From NCBI GenBank assembly GCA_014058105.1, contig JACGCM010001488.1:558001-622000 (forward strand): a DNA stretch of 64,000 nt, given 5' to 3'. The translations under genes and the position numbers were made by a program. Positions 25,331-36,856 of this stretch are shown piece by piece; the stretch's first letter is position 1, and each line of letters opens with the position of its first letter. The notes under the pieces are model-generated. The model ran no database searches. It was given only the letters and a program-made list of their open reading frames with translations, and was not told the origin of the DNA. The stretch is from Kingdonia uniflora (lineage: Eukaryota; Streptophyta; Magnoliopsida; Ranunculales; Circaeasteraceae).

Positions 25331-26975
25331 GTCAGTTAGGGAATGGGGACATAGGAACATAAGGCTTATCTACTAGATCCGGTAGAGTTAGAACATAATG
25401 TAGCCTAGATGCTACTATTTCGGGTTGGCTAGATGCTAGATTTTCATGGGCATTTTCCTGAGAATTGGGAACTAAATTGCTCTGAGTTAATGGTATAGGA
25501 TCTGGCCGAGTTTCTATAGTTCTCTTATTCCAAAGGGTCATAACTACTTGAGCAGTTTCAATGTTCTCAGGTGAGCTTTGTTGGGTATGAACCTCAAAGG
25601 CGGCCCTCGGGTTAGCAATTGGTTGACTAGGGAATTTGCCATTTTATCGTTCACTTAATTGGCTTGCTATTTGTTCTATTTGGGTGTCTAGCTTTTGTGT
25701 AAAGGCTCGTATTTCTGAAAGTTCCCTAGAATTTTGTTGGGTAACCCCCCTAATCTCTGTTATAAATTGTTGGAGTGCGGATTCTAAACTAACTGGGTGG
25801 GCTTGTTTGGCCGGGTATGCTTGATTCTGCTGATATGGTGGAGGATTATAACTGGATTGTCATTGTGGTTGACTCCTCCAAGAAAATGCTGGGTTACTTT
25901 ACCAAGGAGATCTACCAAAATTATTTTGGTCTTGTCTCCTTTCATTATCCAAGATAGCATTAACGTGGTCTGGATTATAATTAATTAACTCAGGGAATTG
26001 TGGATACGTGTGTGCATAATGGGTCAGATCATTGCATAAATTGTAGACCCCAGGAATAGATGTTGGTTTAGGGGCCGCTACTTTCCCTACGGCCATAGCC
26101 TCGACTTTACGTGTAAGGGAGTCCAATTGGACTTTTAATTCGAGGCTTTCAGGTAATTCAAGGATGCCTCCTTTTCTAATGGGCCTACGATCACGAGAAG
26201 TAAAGTCCCATTGCTGGGATGTCTCAGTGTATTTATCAAGAAATACATATGCAGCAGTTTCATCCATATCTTGGAATTTTCCTGAGCTACGGGCTTCGAT
26301 TGATTCACAGGTTGAAAGAGTTAACCCGTGCAGAAAGAATTGGATTAGTCTTCATTTCTCGAAACCATGATGGGGGCATCTTAACAATTTTTCCTTAAAA
26401 TGTTCCCATGCTTCGTAAAAATTTTCTCCGTCTTCTTGAAGGAAATCAGAGATATCACGTTTTAAAATGTCAGTTTTTTTTTTGGTGAAAAACTTGATTT
26501 TAAACTTCTATTTAAGGGTGTCCCACTTGTCAATTGACTCGGATGGCAGAGAGTTCAACCAACGTTTTGCCTTGTCTTTTAGAGAGAATAGGAAAAGGAG
26601 TAAATAGATGTACTCCATTGTTATGTCCTTACATCGAAATGTTTGGCAGATAGACTCAAATTCATCGATATGTAAGTATGGGTCTTGGTTATCGAGCACA
26701 TGAAAAGGTGGGATTAGGTTCAAAATTGCAGGCTTGATATCGAACTGGGTTACCGTAATTACTGGCAACTTAATACATTTTGGCTAGTTTTTCGAAACGG
26801 GAGCAAAAAGCTCCCTTAGTGACTTGTCACCCATTGGTTCAGGAAGAAATTCGTTTTTAGTTTCAAGGTCGTATATGGCCTGAAGGTCTCCCTGTTGGAC
26901 TTGGTTAACCATATTAGCTGTTTTAGGAATCGGTGGTATATCAATGTGTTGCCTAATCCGATCGTACTTGGACAT
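25331..26975 (-). pseudogene. Athila-type gag
   Basis: The likely start is the Met at 26975 (MSKYDRIRQHIDIPPIPKT). After a stop at 26784 the capsid-like region follows: PPFHVLDNQDPYLHIDEFES, then FSLKDKAKRWLNSLPSESI (26768-26508), the typical plant Ty3 gag core. It continues, with more stops, through FYEAWEHFKEKLLRCPHHG to the segment 26267-25899 and a Gln-rich linker. No CCHC zinc knuckle is evident, which is usual for Athila gag. Stops near 26784, 26508, 26340 and 25890 disable it. Confidence 0.82.
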
Positions 26976-28490
26976 ATACTAATGAAATGAAATAAAATTG
27001 CAAAATTCAACAAGAATTTAAACACACAATTTAAGATAAACACATCAACGATTTTTAAAGTTAAATTAACTAAGTCAATCCTAATCTAGATGTTAATCAA
27101 ACTGGGTAGGTTGGGCTAGTGTGTGATTCCTAACACGAAAGCTTCACTATGCTAACAACGGTCTTAGTGTTTGAGCATCAGTCCTCACGCCTGTGTGTCT
27201 CGCCTTATCGTACGTGACTTACACGGAACGGTGACGTCGTTTAACAACCGATGGTTCGCGGCACTTGGCTGAAGTGGTTCCTATGAATCCGTGTTGGTAC
27301 CCCGGTCTGGTACCTCCTAATTCCCCAGGTGATGAAATCCCTTGGAAATCTTACTAGTAGTTTTTTAAGTTTTAATTAAATTTAAAGGTCGGGACAGTTA
27401 GGAACGTGTGATACGAATTTCTCTGTATCCCTAGGTGGGAGGTCCCACTCGCTGGAGATTCCTTTGGGTAATGAAATCCCGCGGAAGAGCCCTAGCGGTT
27501 AAAAACCTTTATTATGTTAAGCATGGAGCAAAAATTGAAACACGATAACAGGTCAATCCAAACACAACAAATTTTTTAATTTAAAAGCAACGTGTATTTG
27601 AACAATCCACACGACTTACTTTCCTAATGCCGGGGCAGTGCGGTGATGAACCCCTTTTATATGTCAAGTTTTAAGAGAGGACCAACCTACGGGAAGTGTT
27701 TCCCGGTGAAGCTGTTACCGCCGCTTCACTTAGGAGGCGAAAGAAGGAGATGCCCCTTCACTTATGGGGCACAAGAAGGTTTTAGAGAGAAGTTTGTCAA
27801 TGGTTGTTGTAAATTCCTCACGATCTCTGAGTACCAACTTCGTGATTATCCTGCAAAAATAAGAGAAAAAAAAATTAAAAAAAAATAGTGAACTTACGAC
27901 AAAAATAAAATAAAAACCCAATTTCCAAGTTTATTGCAGTTTATGACGTTTTGATTTTTAAATGCATATATCTTCGGATCAGTTGAGAGAGAACATTAAA
28001 TAATACCAATTTAGAAAGATAATTCAGAAAGGAAAAACATTGAAGAAGAAAATTTTCTGTAATTTTGCTTCCCTGCCGCTCAAAATAACCGATTAATGAA
28101 CAGCGGCGTCCTTTACTGAGACAGTTTTTACTGCAGTTTCAAAAGTCTGTATCTCTCTAACGGCTAAACAAAAAAAATATGATCTATAGCAATTCGGAAA
28201 GGGTTTTGAATTATCTAAAACTTTTGTAGCAAAAAAATTTCCTAATTCTGAATTATAGTTGGTCAAAAGCTGTGAAACATTCAGGTACACATCAATCGAT
28301 GAAAACTGAGTATGTTTCTTGAAAAATTAATATCTCCGAAACCGCTTATCAAAAAATATTGAGACTAATTTATTCTAAAAGAAATCTTAGAGATCTAATC
28401 ATAAAATAAATAAATTCGCAAACTTAACAACTAAAAAGAAGATAATAAATTAGCTAAAATAAAAAAACTATGATTTAATAGACCGTTGTC
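26976..28490 (-). other. Untranslated leader of the Athila-type element
   Basis: About 1.5 kb between the primer site and gag with no convincing ORF. An internal pair of related segments (27170-27360 and 27410-27500, each with CCCYAGGTG and GATGAAATCCC-like motifs) and a GC-richer stretch at 27640-27780 are visible. Nothing in it looks like a gene. Confidence 0.6.
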
Positions 28491-28508
28491 TCCCCGGCAA
28501 CGGCGCCA
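28491..28508 (-). promoter_or_regulatory. Primer binding site for tRNA-Asp
   Basis: On minus it reads TGGCGCCGTTGCCGGGGA, four bases inside the 5' LTR end. This is the 18-base complement of the plant tRNA-Asp 3' end used by Athila elements. It fixes the element's orientation as minus. Confidence 0.92.
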
Positions 28509-28512
28509 ATTT

Positions 28513-29596
28513 TGATGCGAGAAAAACTCGGTATTTAAATACCCCGCTCAAAACTACGGGTGTCGTAATATAGTAAGGGTAAGCGGGGGTCGAATCCACG
28601 GGGAGTAAACGTATTAAAAATATAATTTCCTAATTAACTAATAAACGAATCTAAACTAATTTTTATAAAAAGGTTTTGATCTAAAACATAAATCTAAATT
28701 ACTAATTTTTGGTACGATTATAAGGAAAAGAACCTAGGCTTTGTATCACCTCCGACTTAGTTTACTAAACGATATGAAAATGGTAACTTCTATCCGCACG
28801 TAATAGCCATGGCTAGGTCTATTCGGGTCTAAGATCTAGGGTTTGTGGCTAAAACCCTAAGTAAGAACTTCGTTGTTTATAGATAATCGGATCTAGGGTT
28901 TATAAACTCATTTCCATGGCTAGGTGGAGAATATTAACTCTAGTGATCTAGAATTCTCTTTGAGCGTGAAAACAATCGAATATGGCTAATTCGACATCTT
29001 CCTCATATTTGTAGTAACTTAGAGTTGTCATGGCTAGATCAACTCTTTGCAACTACAAATCAGAGAATTGAAGGCTAATTCTAGATCTAAACTACTATTA
29101 ACATTAATTCAGCTCACTTCACCGGAGGTTCAATCCTTAACCTAAGCTAAGGAGATTAGCTCTCTATTAATGGTGTTGATCACAGCTTAAACTAAAAGCA
29201 TAAAATAAAAGAGAGAGATACTAAAAACGCAAGCTTTATTCCTTGAAAACTGAGATATAAAATATATGGAACTGCTCTCCTATTTATAGGAGATAGGAGA
29301 AACTTGTTTTCAGACTAAAACTCTATCTCTAAGTAAAGTTAATTGTTCTCAAGCTAATCCATGTAGAGTCCTTCTTCATCTTGGAGTAAATCTACAAGTA
29401 CCTTGAATATAGACATCTTCCTTGTACCTGAGAGACTGTTGGAGATGCTTCAGCTCTTTGTGCCTTCTATTAGATGTTTTTTAATACTTATTAGCCCCAA
29501 CAGTGATAAGTGCGTGAAAATAAGAAAATGCTACTAACATTAGAAATTAATAAATCGGGATTAACAAAATGATACTTTTAGGCGTATTAATCCTAC
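28513..29596 (-). repeat. 5' LTR of the Athila-type element (right), outer end truncated
   Basis: It begins TGATGCGAGAAAAACTCGG on plus and follows the left LTR base for base until GGCGTATTAATCCTAC at 29596. There the match stops abruptly, and the last 22 bp or so of the LTR, with the terminal dinucleotide, are missing. The next base belongs to a copia RNase H. It lacks the 50-bp duplication of the left LTR. Confidence 0.9.
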
Positions 29597-32500
29597 ACGC
29601 TTTGAGCCAAACCATATCTTTACACGCTTTTGTAGCTGTAACATATTCCGCCTCCGTCGTAGACAAAGCTACAATCTTCTGTAGCCTAGAAACCCATGTA
29701 AATGCACCGCTTCCCAATGTAAAAGCGAAACCACTAGTACTATTTTGCCTATCCATGTCACCCGCCATATCAGAATCAACAAAACCCTGTAAGCATATCT
29801 TAGAACCCCCATAACATAATGCCATATCTTGAGTCCCCTTTAGATACCTCAGTATCCATTTCACAGCTCTCCAATGCTCCTGGCCTGGATTGCTCATATA
29901 CCTACTAACAACTCTCACTGCTTGGGCAATGTCTGGTCTTGTACAAATCATAACGTACATTAGGCTACCTACCACGGATTGATAAGGAACCTTCGCATCT
30001 CATCGCGATCCTTCTGCGTCTTCAGACAACAATCCCTTGATAATTTCAAGTGACCTCCCAATGGTGTACTAATAACTTTAGAAACATCCATATTAAACTG
30101 CTTGTGTACTTTGCTAATGAACTCAGCTTGAGACAACTTCAATTTTCGCCGCTTTCTATCCCTCGTAACACGCATACCAAGAACTTGTCTCGCCGCACCC
30201 AGGTCCTTCATAGAAAACTCCCGGGATAACAGTTCCTTTAACTTAACTATTTCTCCCATGTCGGTACTTGCTACCAACATATCATCTACATACAGAAGTA
30301 GAATAATATATGAGTTCCCTGTATTCTTGATAAAACTACAGTGATCCACATTACTCTTCGAATAGCCATTTCTAGACATGAACTGTTCGAACTTCAAATA
30401 TCACTGTCTCGGTGCTTGTTTCAAACCGTATAAGCTCTTCATAGGCCTACACACCAAAACTTATTTCCCTTTAACCGAATACCCTTCTGGCTACTTCATA
30501 TAATTTCTTCATCAAGGTTACCGTGAAGAAATGCGGTCTTGACATCAAGTTGTTCAAGATGCAAATCTTCAACAGCAACTATATTCATCACAACCCAAAT
30601 AGTAGACATCTTTACAACAGGAGCAAATTTTTTACCGAAATCAACGCCCTCTTTCTGCTGAAAGCCCTTCACCACAAGTCTAGCCTCGAATCTCCTTGAA
30701 CCATCAGATTCCTACTTTATTCTGCATACGCACTTCTTGTGCAATACTCTCTTCCCCTTCGGTAACTGAACTAAATCTCAAGTTCGATTAACTGATAATG
30801 ACTGCATCTCATCATCCATAGTAATCTTCCACTTTCCTTTGGCTTCCACATCTAAAGCCTCCTTGTATCTTTCAGGTTCACCACCATCTGTAAATAACAA
30901 GTGATTTAAAGAATTTACGTACCTTGCCAGAATTCTTACAACTCCCAGCTCCTTTCGAAGTGCTATTGGATTGTCTAAATCATTAGGCTCCTCGCTTTGA
31001 TTCGGTGCAATGAACTCAACAACAACTTCTACATCATCTTCTTGAGAGGGTTCATCATCTTCAATGTTTACACTTTCCGCTACTTTACCTCGAATCCTTT
31101 TCATAGGTACTTTAAAGTCTTTATATAAGACTTCCTCATTGAATGTAACATTACGGCTCTGGATAACTTTCTGATTCTTTGCATCCTAAAACTGGTACCT
31201 AAACTCATCACCACCGTATCCAATGAATATGCACTTCATCGACTTTGCATCTAGCTTTATCAATGTATCTGAATTATCAAGCACATATGAGGTATAACCC
31301 AAAATACGTAAGTGATTAAGATTTACCTCTTTATTAATCCATGCCTCTTCAGGAAGTCCAAAGTCCAAAGCCGTTAAAGGCCCTCTATTAATTAAGTACG
31401 TCGCCGTTCTAACCGCATCCGCCCAAAAATACTTTAGCAATCCAGCGTTGAGTCTCATACTCCTCGCTCTTTCATTTATTGTTCGGTTCATGCATTCAGC
31501 AATACAATTTTATTGCGGTGTTCCTGGAATAGTCTTCTGTCTCCTAATCCCATTTGATGCGCAAAAGTCTTCAAACTCGTCACTACAGTATTCGCCCCTG
31601 CTATCCGACTTGAGACACTTCAGTTTCAAACCGATTTCATTTTCAACTTGAGCCCTCAACCTCTTGAATTTATCGAACATATCTGACTTATTCTTCTCAA
31701 AGTAGACCCACAGTTTACGAGTAGCGTCATCGATAAAAGTAACATAGTAATGAGAACCACCAAGAAAAGACACCTTGGTTGTCCCCCAAAAATCCGTGTG
31801 TACAAGATCCAGCTTTCTAGGTTTCCTTGATCTTCCAGATAATTTGAAACTGACCTTCTTTTATTTCGCAAGAACATACTCTTCACAAAACTTGAGATGA
31901 ACCTCAGCAAGACCTTCTTGCTTTCCCTTCGTTACCATTATCTTTATTTCCTTCTCACTCATCTGACCGAGCCGTTTGTGCTATGTACTTGTATCAATCC
32001 CCGGAGTAGCTGCACAAATAGTAGAAATTATGTTTTTCGTTGTATACAATGTTTTTTGTCGCAAGCCTCGAGCTACCAACATAGCTCCCTTTGTAACCTT
32101 TTAGAAGGTTATGCCAAAAGTACACTCGTATCTGGCATCATCCGCCAATTTGCTAACCGATATAAGGTTACGCCCTAGTTTAAGTACAAGTTGTACTTTC
32201 TGAAAAACCAATGTTCCCCCTGAAGGCAACAATAACCTAGCATTTCCCTCCTCAGTAATATTGTGTACACTCTTATCTGCAAGAAAGACTGTACCGAAGT
32301 CGCCTTTGATTCGTTCACAGTAGCATGGAAGGAAGCGTCTGAATCAACAATCTAAGATTCGTTAACATCATCACACGATAATAGTATAGCCTCGTCAGAA
32401 CTAACCTCTTTAGTAAGGTTCATTGTATCTTTATCTTTATCATCAATCTTCTTAAAAGAAGAAGAGTTGCAATCTTGCCTAAAGTGACCTGAAGCGACCT

Positions 32501-33231
32501 TTCTTTCCACAAGTCCAACACGCACCAGGCGGCTTAGACTTCCCTCTTGACTATGATCGACCCCTTTCAAATTTTGGCCCTTTTCTCTAAGACTTCCTTC
32601 TTTCCCCGACATTCAACATACTGCCGTTTGAACTCGAAGAGGGTTCAGATGTTTTACGTCTATTTTCTTTACTCATAATCAACGAGACTATAGTATCCAA
32701 TTTGATGTCTTCCTTCCCCAATGAGTTGCTCACAGCTCTAATGAATCATTCCCATCTTTCTGGCATCTGCTCAAGAAGAGCCCACGCTTTTACCTCCTCG
32801 GTAAAAGTGATTTTAACGGATTCTAGCTGAGCATGTATGGTATTGAACTCACTGATATGAGCTTGCACACTACCATTCTCCTTCATCTTCAAATTAAACA
32901 AGCACCGTAAAAGGTGAACCTTATTTGTCCTGGACGGTTCCGAATACAAAGCGGACAGTATCTCCATTAAACCCTTCGTTGTCGTAACTTTGGAGATCAT
33001 GTGTAAGATTTAAGATGACAGCGTTAACCTAACGGTTCCAAGCGCTTTGCGATCCAATCGTACCCACATAGCAATATCAAAATCTACTGGCTTCATCTCA
33101 ATTCTACCCAGCGGTAAATCAAGATCCTTTTGATAGAGGTAATCTACTATCTGCATCTTCCACACTCCAAATTTGACCCATTGAACTTCGCGATCCTCAA
33201 CATCTCCTGATCGGTAATCACTCTTCACCAC
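29597..33231 (-). pseudogene. Copia gag-pol polyprotein, frame broken
   Basis: Gag starts near 33231 (MVKSDYRSGDVEDREVQWVK). It shows the UBN2-like capsid (LYSEPSRTNKVHLLRCLFNL, 33000-32746) and a zinc knuckle core CWTCGKKG near 32500. Integrase: FIDDATRKLWVYFEKNKSDM and SDSRGEYCSDEFEDFC (31773-31510), then MNRTINERARSMRL with YLINRGPLTALDF and GYGGDEFRYQF (31491-31186). RT: about 30760-30400 in a damaged frame, then LLYVDDMLVASTDMGE and MKDLGAARQVLGMRV (30397-29969). RNase H: SLMYVMICTRPDIAQAV, RYLKGTQDMALCYGG and VALSTTEAEYVTATKACKDM (29975-29597). At least a dozen stops or frameshifts separate these blocks. Family relationship is closest to the Tork/TAR-like copia type, judged by eye only. 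Confidence 0.85.
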
Positions 33232-33242
33232 ACAAGCCTTAA

Positions 33243-33259
33243 CCTGGCTCTAATACCAA
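33243..33259 (-). promoter_or_regulatory. Primer binding site for initiator Met-tRNA (copia)
   Basis: On minus it reads TTGGTATTAGAGCCAGG one base from the LTR end. This is the usual TGGTATCAGAGC with one C-to-T change. Confidence 0.88.
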
Positions 33260-33260
33260 T

Positions 33261-33864
33261 TGTTGGGAATCGAGGTAGCTACTCTCTCTTCCCTTATAAG
33301 AATGATACGCGGAAATCGCCAACTAAAGAAGTAAATCAAACAAAGAACAATAAAGAACACAATAAGGTTTCCCAGAGGAGGAAAGTAGAAAACCCATGCG
33401 GATGAAAAACCACTCCCCACGAATAATTTACTATGATATCAAATAGGTTACAATGATCTCTCAAACTTCACAAGCTTTAATGGAGTCTCTTCAAGCCCTA
33501 GCATTTCTAAGATTAAACTCACCAAAAGATAGGTTAACAAAATAACCTAAGTCATTTTTATATACTAGAGGACTAAATAATACAAGTAGTATGGATCTCG
33601 AGGTAGAACTCTAACATCTAAGGCAAACCTACGCCAAGCTCGCTCGAATGACTTTACGATAGTTGGTCTCCAACCCTAGAAACATAACATCTCGTTTGAA
33701 CGACATTCTAGCTCGTTCGAACGAGATTGACGAACCAAATCCAAAACCATGAAAAATAGAGATTTCGTTCGAACGATTTCAAAGATCGTTCGAATGACTC
33801 GTTCGAACTACTTCGACAATTTCCTAATCTTCGGCAATCCTTCTATTCGAGTTCATACCCAACA
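33261..33864 (-). repeat. Copia 5' LTR, 604 bp
   Basis: On plus it starts TGTTGGGAATCGAGG and ends GAGTTCATACCCAACA, so the ends are TGTTGGG and CCCAACA. The U3 part (33640-33830) carries several TCGTTCGAACGA-like palindromes. A TATATAC stretch near 33560 would be the core promoter on minus. The partner LTR is missing. Confidence 0.85.
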
Positions 33865-34317
33865 TGTAGGAGATAGAGGCTATAGGTTTGTTACAAGTAA
33901 CAATTCACACCTGCAGTGGGTGGAGCATTTGTATAGTATTTGTATAAAGAGAAACCAAAGAGAAACCAGAGTCTAATTTTATAATTTATATTCTTGGATC
34001 GATATTTGTTGGTGTTGCCGGTTGGTGTATGGTTTGGGCTGACCTGGAATATGGTTACTTTCAATTGTACAACTATGGTTGTGATTTAGTTAAGTCAGGT
34101 TAGTTCTGAAATTAATGTGCATATTCGTAGCAGAATAATGTTTGGGATTACAAGTTTTACAACAAACTGATTGTCTACAGTTTTATGGACCTTACCCTCA
34201 TGTCTGATTCAATTCACCATCAATGACTGTGTGGCTGTCCTTTGTTGTTTGGGCGGTTGGACAAAATAAGCCTTTTCTGCGCCAAGCACTGCTGTGTTAA
34301 AATATTGTATACATTAA
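33865..34317. other. Sequence between copia LTR and PPR pseudogene, nothing recognised
   Basis: AT-rich sequence without an ORF over 60 codons that resembles a known family. It may be the upstream part of the PPR pseudogene, since the region just before 34318 already reads in short PPR-like pieces. Confidence 0.4.
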
Positions 34318-34923
34318 GAACCTCGAAGAACCTGATTTATGCAAGACGATTCATTCTAGGGTACTCAGAAAGGGGTTTGAGTCTAACGAGTTGGTGAAGA
34401 ATTCTTTAGTTGATGCTTGCCCAGTGTAGTCTTGTTGAACTTGCTTGGAAATTGTTTGAAATAAGTCAGAGCAAGGATGTAGTTTCATGCAGCATCATGA
34501 TTAATACATTTTATCACTTGGGAAGCCCGATGAATCAATCTGTCTTCTGCGAGATATGAGTTTATAGCAAGAGAAGACTTATTTTGTTACTATGTTGACT
34601 TGAGCTTTTTAGAAGCTTTCTCGATTTCAGTTGAACTAAGAAGAACCAAGTGGGTTCATTGTTTGGCATTCAGAGGCGGGTCTGCGCCAGAAGTCGAAAT
34701 TGGAACTGCCCTTCTCGATACATCCTCCAAGAGTGGGGTAATAGATGCTTCAAGTAAAGTATTTGGTCAAATGTTGCAGGAAAGCATTGTATCGCGGAGT
34801 GCAATGATAGCAGCTTATGAGATGCATGTCAGTGTGCAGAATGCTCTAGTTTTGCTCACCGAGATGAAATTACAAGTTTTGATGCCAAATGCAGTACATA
34901 TACTTAATGTTATCCAAATGTAG
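34318..34923 (+). pseudogene. Pentatricopeptide repeat (PPR) protein pseudogene
   Basis: Plus-strand pieces in changing frames read as consecutive PPR units of the PLS type: RVLRKGFESNELVKNSLVDA, a broken unit with LAWKLFEISQSKDVVSCSIM, then GTALLDTSSKSGVIDASSKV and FGQMLQESIVSRSAMIAAYE ending NALVLLTEMKLQVLMPNAV. These match the usual VGTALLDMYSKCG and SWSAMIAGYG patterns of organelle RNA-binding PPR proteins. Stops (near 34428 and 34558) and frameshifts break it. The 3' part is cut at 34923 where the small LTR element begins. No E or DYW domain is present. Confidence 0.75.
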
Positions 34924-34933
34924 TCAAGGAGGG

Positions 34934-36856
34934 TCATAAACAAATCAACTCTACTAACTATTAACTTATAAGCAAATTGCCTAGACCTCCCCTTTGATAA
35001 AACACAAGGGGGATTAGAATTAGGAATCCTAATTTTAATTGAAATAGAATTTCACTAATATTGGGAAAACTTCATTTTTAACCATGTGTTGGTTAAACGA
35101 GCAACTCCCTAAATCAACTTAACATCTCCAGCAATGGAGAGGCTTAAATGAAAAGACCATAAATATAAATAGTCTATTGACAGTGAGAACGACTATTAGA
35201 GGAAAATTCATATCAAATCCCTCCCCCTGCGGAAGATTTCGACCACAAAATTGGCAAATTTTTGAAACGTCACGGAACTCGAAACTTTCTAATATGGCAT
35301 ACCCATCTTCAAACATCGAAATCCACAATGAAATTTACCGTAGACCGAGGTCCAACCCATTTGCATGGGTACGATGTTGTTACCAACAACCCTACGTCCA
35401 TTGACGTCTAAAATTAAAAGCTGAAAAAATATTTTAGCCCGTTCCTCGAACCCTGCTACAAAGCTTTCCGAAAATGAATCAACATACAGAAATAATTCTC
35501 TGCCTAGGGCCATTATTTCCCCCACACGAATTAAATATCAGGATACCTCAGACTGTAACATGCATGAATAGAACTACTGGACGAGGCCGATCTGTATCTT
35601 GCGATTCATACGTGTCATCTGAATCTACTGCTGAGTAGTACGTTAATTGGTAGTTACCGCCGAAGATGTATTATTTTGTTCGACTTGGCTTGGCCTTTTG
35701 ACCGTACTCACTGCTGGAGCTGGTTGTTTTTGTTCTTGAACCATATTCACAACACATACTGCTAGAGTTGTCTCTCCTAAATGATAATTTGTAATTGTTT
35801 GTATAGTATCACATTATCTCATTTCTCCACTTTTTATAGACGATTCCCCTTCTTCGGGTTTCTCTTACAATTGGGAAGATGAATCTACGATTGGTATTTG
35901 GGAGAGAATGTGGGATAACTTGGCTTCAACTGGAGTGTGGGATGGAACAGCTTTGGGAGCGGGTCTGGCAGCATGGGTGTTAGCTTGGGAACTATTGGTT
36001 TTCCCAAGCAAGAAAATCTACCTTCACCAGTGCCACTGGTGCTATTGCGGTACCAACCACTGTCAGGACTGATGTCGGTGTAGGTAGTCCTTGTTGGTTG
36101 TATTTCGGGGTCGTCTCTAGGCGGGAATCTCATGGTTGGTCGGTGGTTACCGTGGCCGGTCCGGTGGCCTTGGGTTGTACCCCGATTTCCTCAGCATCAC
36201 AAGTTTTGGACTCGATAACGAGACTTGCAAATGGATTGTTAAGTTCGTCGCTCTTCGCAACGACGCTTGCCTCAAAAGAGGGATTTTCTAGTATGCCCAA
36301 CGGAGGTATTTGGGGGGATAAAAACAAGGCTCCCTTTCTAAAAGCCTCGACAAGCTTATCAGATATCCTCGCTACAACTTGAGAAAGTATAGGTTTCCTC
36401 GTCACAGGTCTTCCACGAGGCATCTTACTCTTAAAACTTACTACAACAGGATTTCAATGCAACTCTGGTACCAATTAATGTAAATCTACGAACGGGAAAG
36501 CTTAATTTGCATTCAATTATCACTAAGTTTAAACTAGATCTCAAATAAAGTTTAATAAGAGGAAAACTCGACTCTTTTCATAAACAAATCAACTCTATTA
36601 ACTACTTACTTAAAAAAATAACCTAGACCTTTCCTTTAATAAAACACAAGGGGGATTAGAATTAGGAACCCTAATTCTAATTGAAATAGAATTATACTAA
36701 AATTAGGAAAATTTTCTTTTTAACCTTGTGTTGATTAAACAAGCAAGTCCCTAAATCAACTTAGCATCTCAAGGAATGGAGAGGCTTAAATAAAAAGAGC
36801 ATAAATATAAATAGTCCATTGATAGATAGAATGACCATTAGAGGATAATTTACATC
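34934..36856 (-). mobile_element. Small non-autonomous LTR retrotransposon
   Basis: Direct repeats at 34934-35215 and 36579-36856 are LTR parts. The right LTR is complete at 36479-36856 (378 bp, TGTAAATCTACG to ATTTACATCA on plus). The left one lacks about 100 bp at its outer end. On minus a degenerate Met-tRNA primer site (TTGGTACCAGAGT, 36463-36475) follows the right LTR. A good polypurine tract (GCAGGGGGAGGGATT, 35216-35230) precedes the left LTR. The interior is only about 1.26 kb and has no pol, so it would depend on another element. Its left LTR abuts the PPR pseudogene directly. Confidence 0.82.
36130..36423 (-). CDS. Hypothetical protein inside the small LTR element
   Basis: This ORF of 97 codons begins 40 bp inside the primer site, where gag would start (MPRGRPVTRKPILSQVVARI). 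It shows a basic AT-hook-like start (RGRP), then a region rich in Ala, Ser and Pro. I see no capsid or zinc-knuckle signature. The frame continues after its stop as PTPTSVLTVVGTAIAPVALV, so it may once have been longer. It could be a gag relic or captured host sequence. On the same strand, 35525-35289 holds another 78-codon frame with no known similarity. Confidence 0.3.
   Translation of the reverse strand: MPRGRPVTRKPILSQVVARISDKLVEAFRKGALFLSPQIPPLGILENPSFEASVVAKSDELNNPFASLVIESKTCDAEEIGVQPKATGPATVTTDQP

Larger units (their letters stand above)
18857..29596 (-). mobile_element. Athila-type Ty3-gypsy LTR retrotransposon, nearly complete
   Basis: The element on minus has a 5' LTR at 28513-29596 (outer end missing), a tRNA-Asp primer site at 28491-28508, an untranslated leader, gag and pol, a 1.5-kb 3' region and a 3' LTR at 18857-20018. 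Gag shape (FSLKDKAKRWLNSLPSESI), a D-L-G-A protease and the tRNA-Asp primer site all point to the Athila lineage. No envelope-like ORF was found between integrase and the 3' LTR. Hand comparison of about 690 bp of the LTRs shows around 31 differences, mostly transitions, so insertion is moderately old. Confidence 0.9.
29597..33864 (-). mobile_element. Ty1-copia retrotransposon, 3' end lost at the Athila junction
   Basis: On minus the element runs 5' LTR (33864-33261), Met-tRNA primer site, gag, protease region, integrase, RT and RNase H. It stops at 29597 within the RNase H, just after the motif DMVWLKA. The rest of RNase H and the 3' LTR are not present on the far side of the Athila element, where a LINE is found. 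The element order and the YVDD RT motif are normal for copia. Confidence 0.88.

Noticed and set aside
28491..28508. tRNA-like sequence
   Set aside because: Only the 18 bases complementary to a tRNA 3' end are present. It is a primer binding site, and no cloverleaf can be formed around it. No tRNA gene was seen elsewhere.
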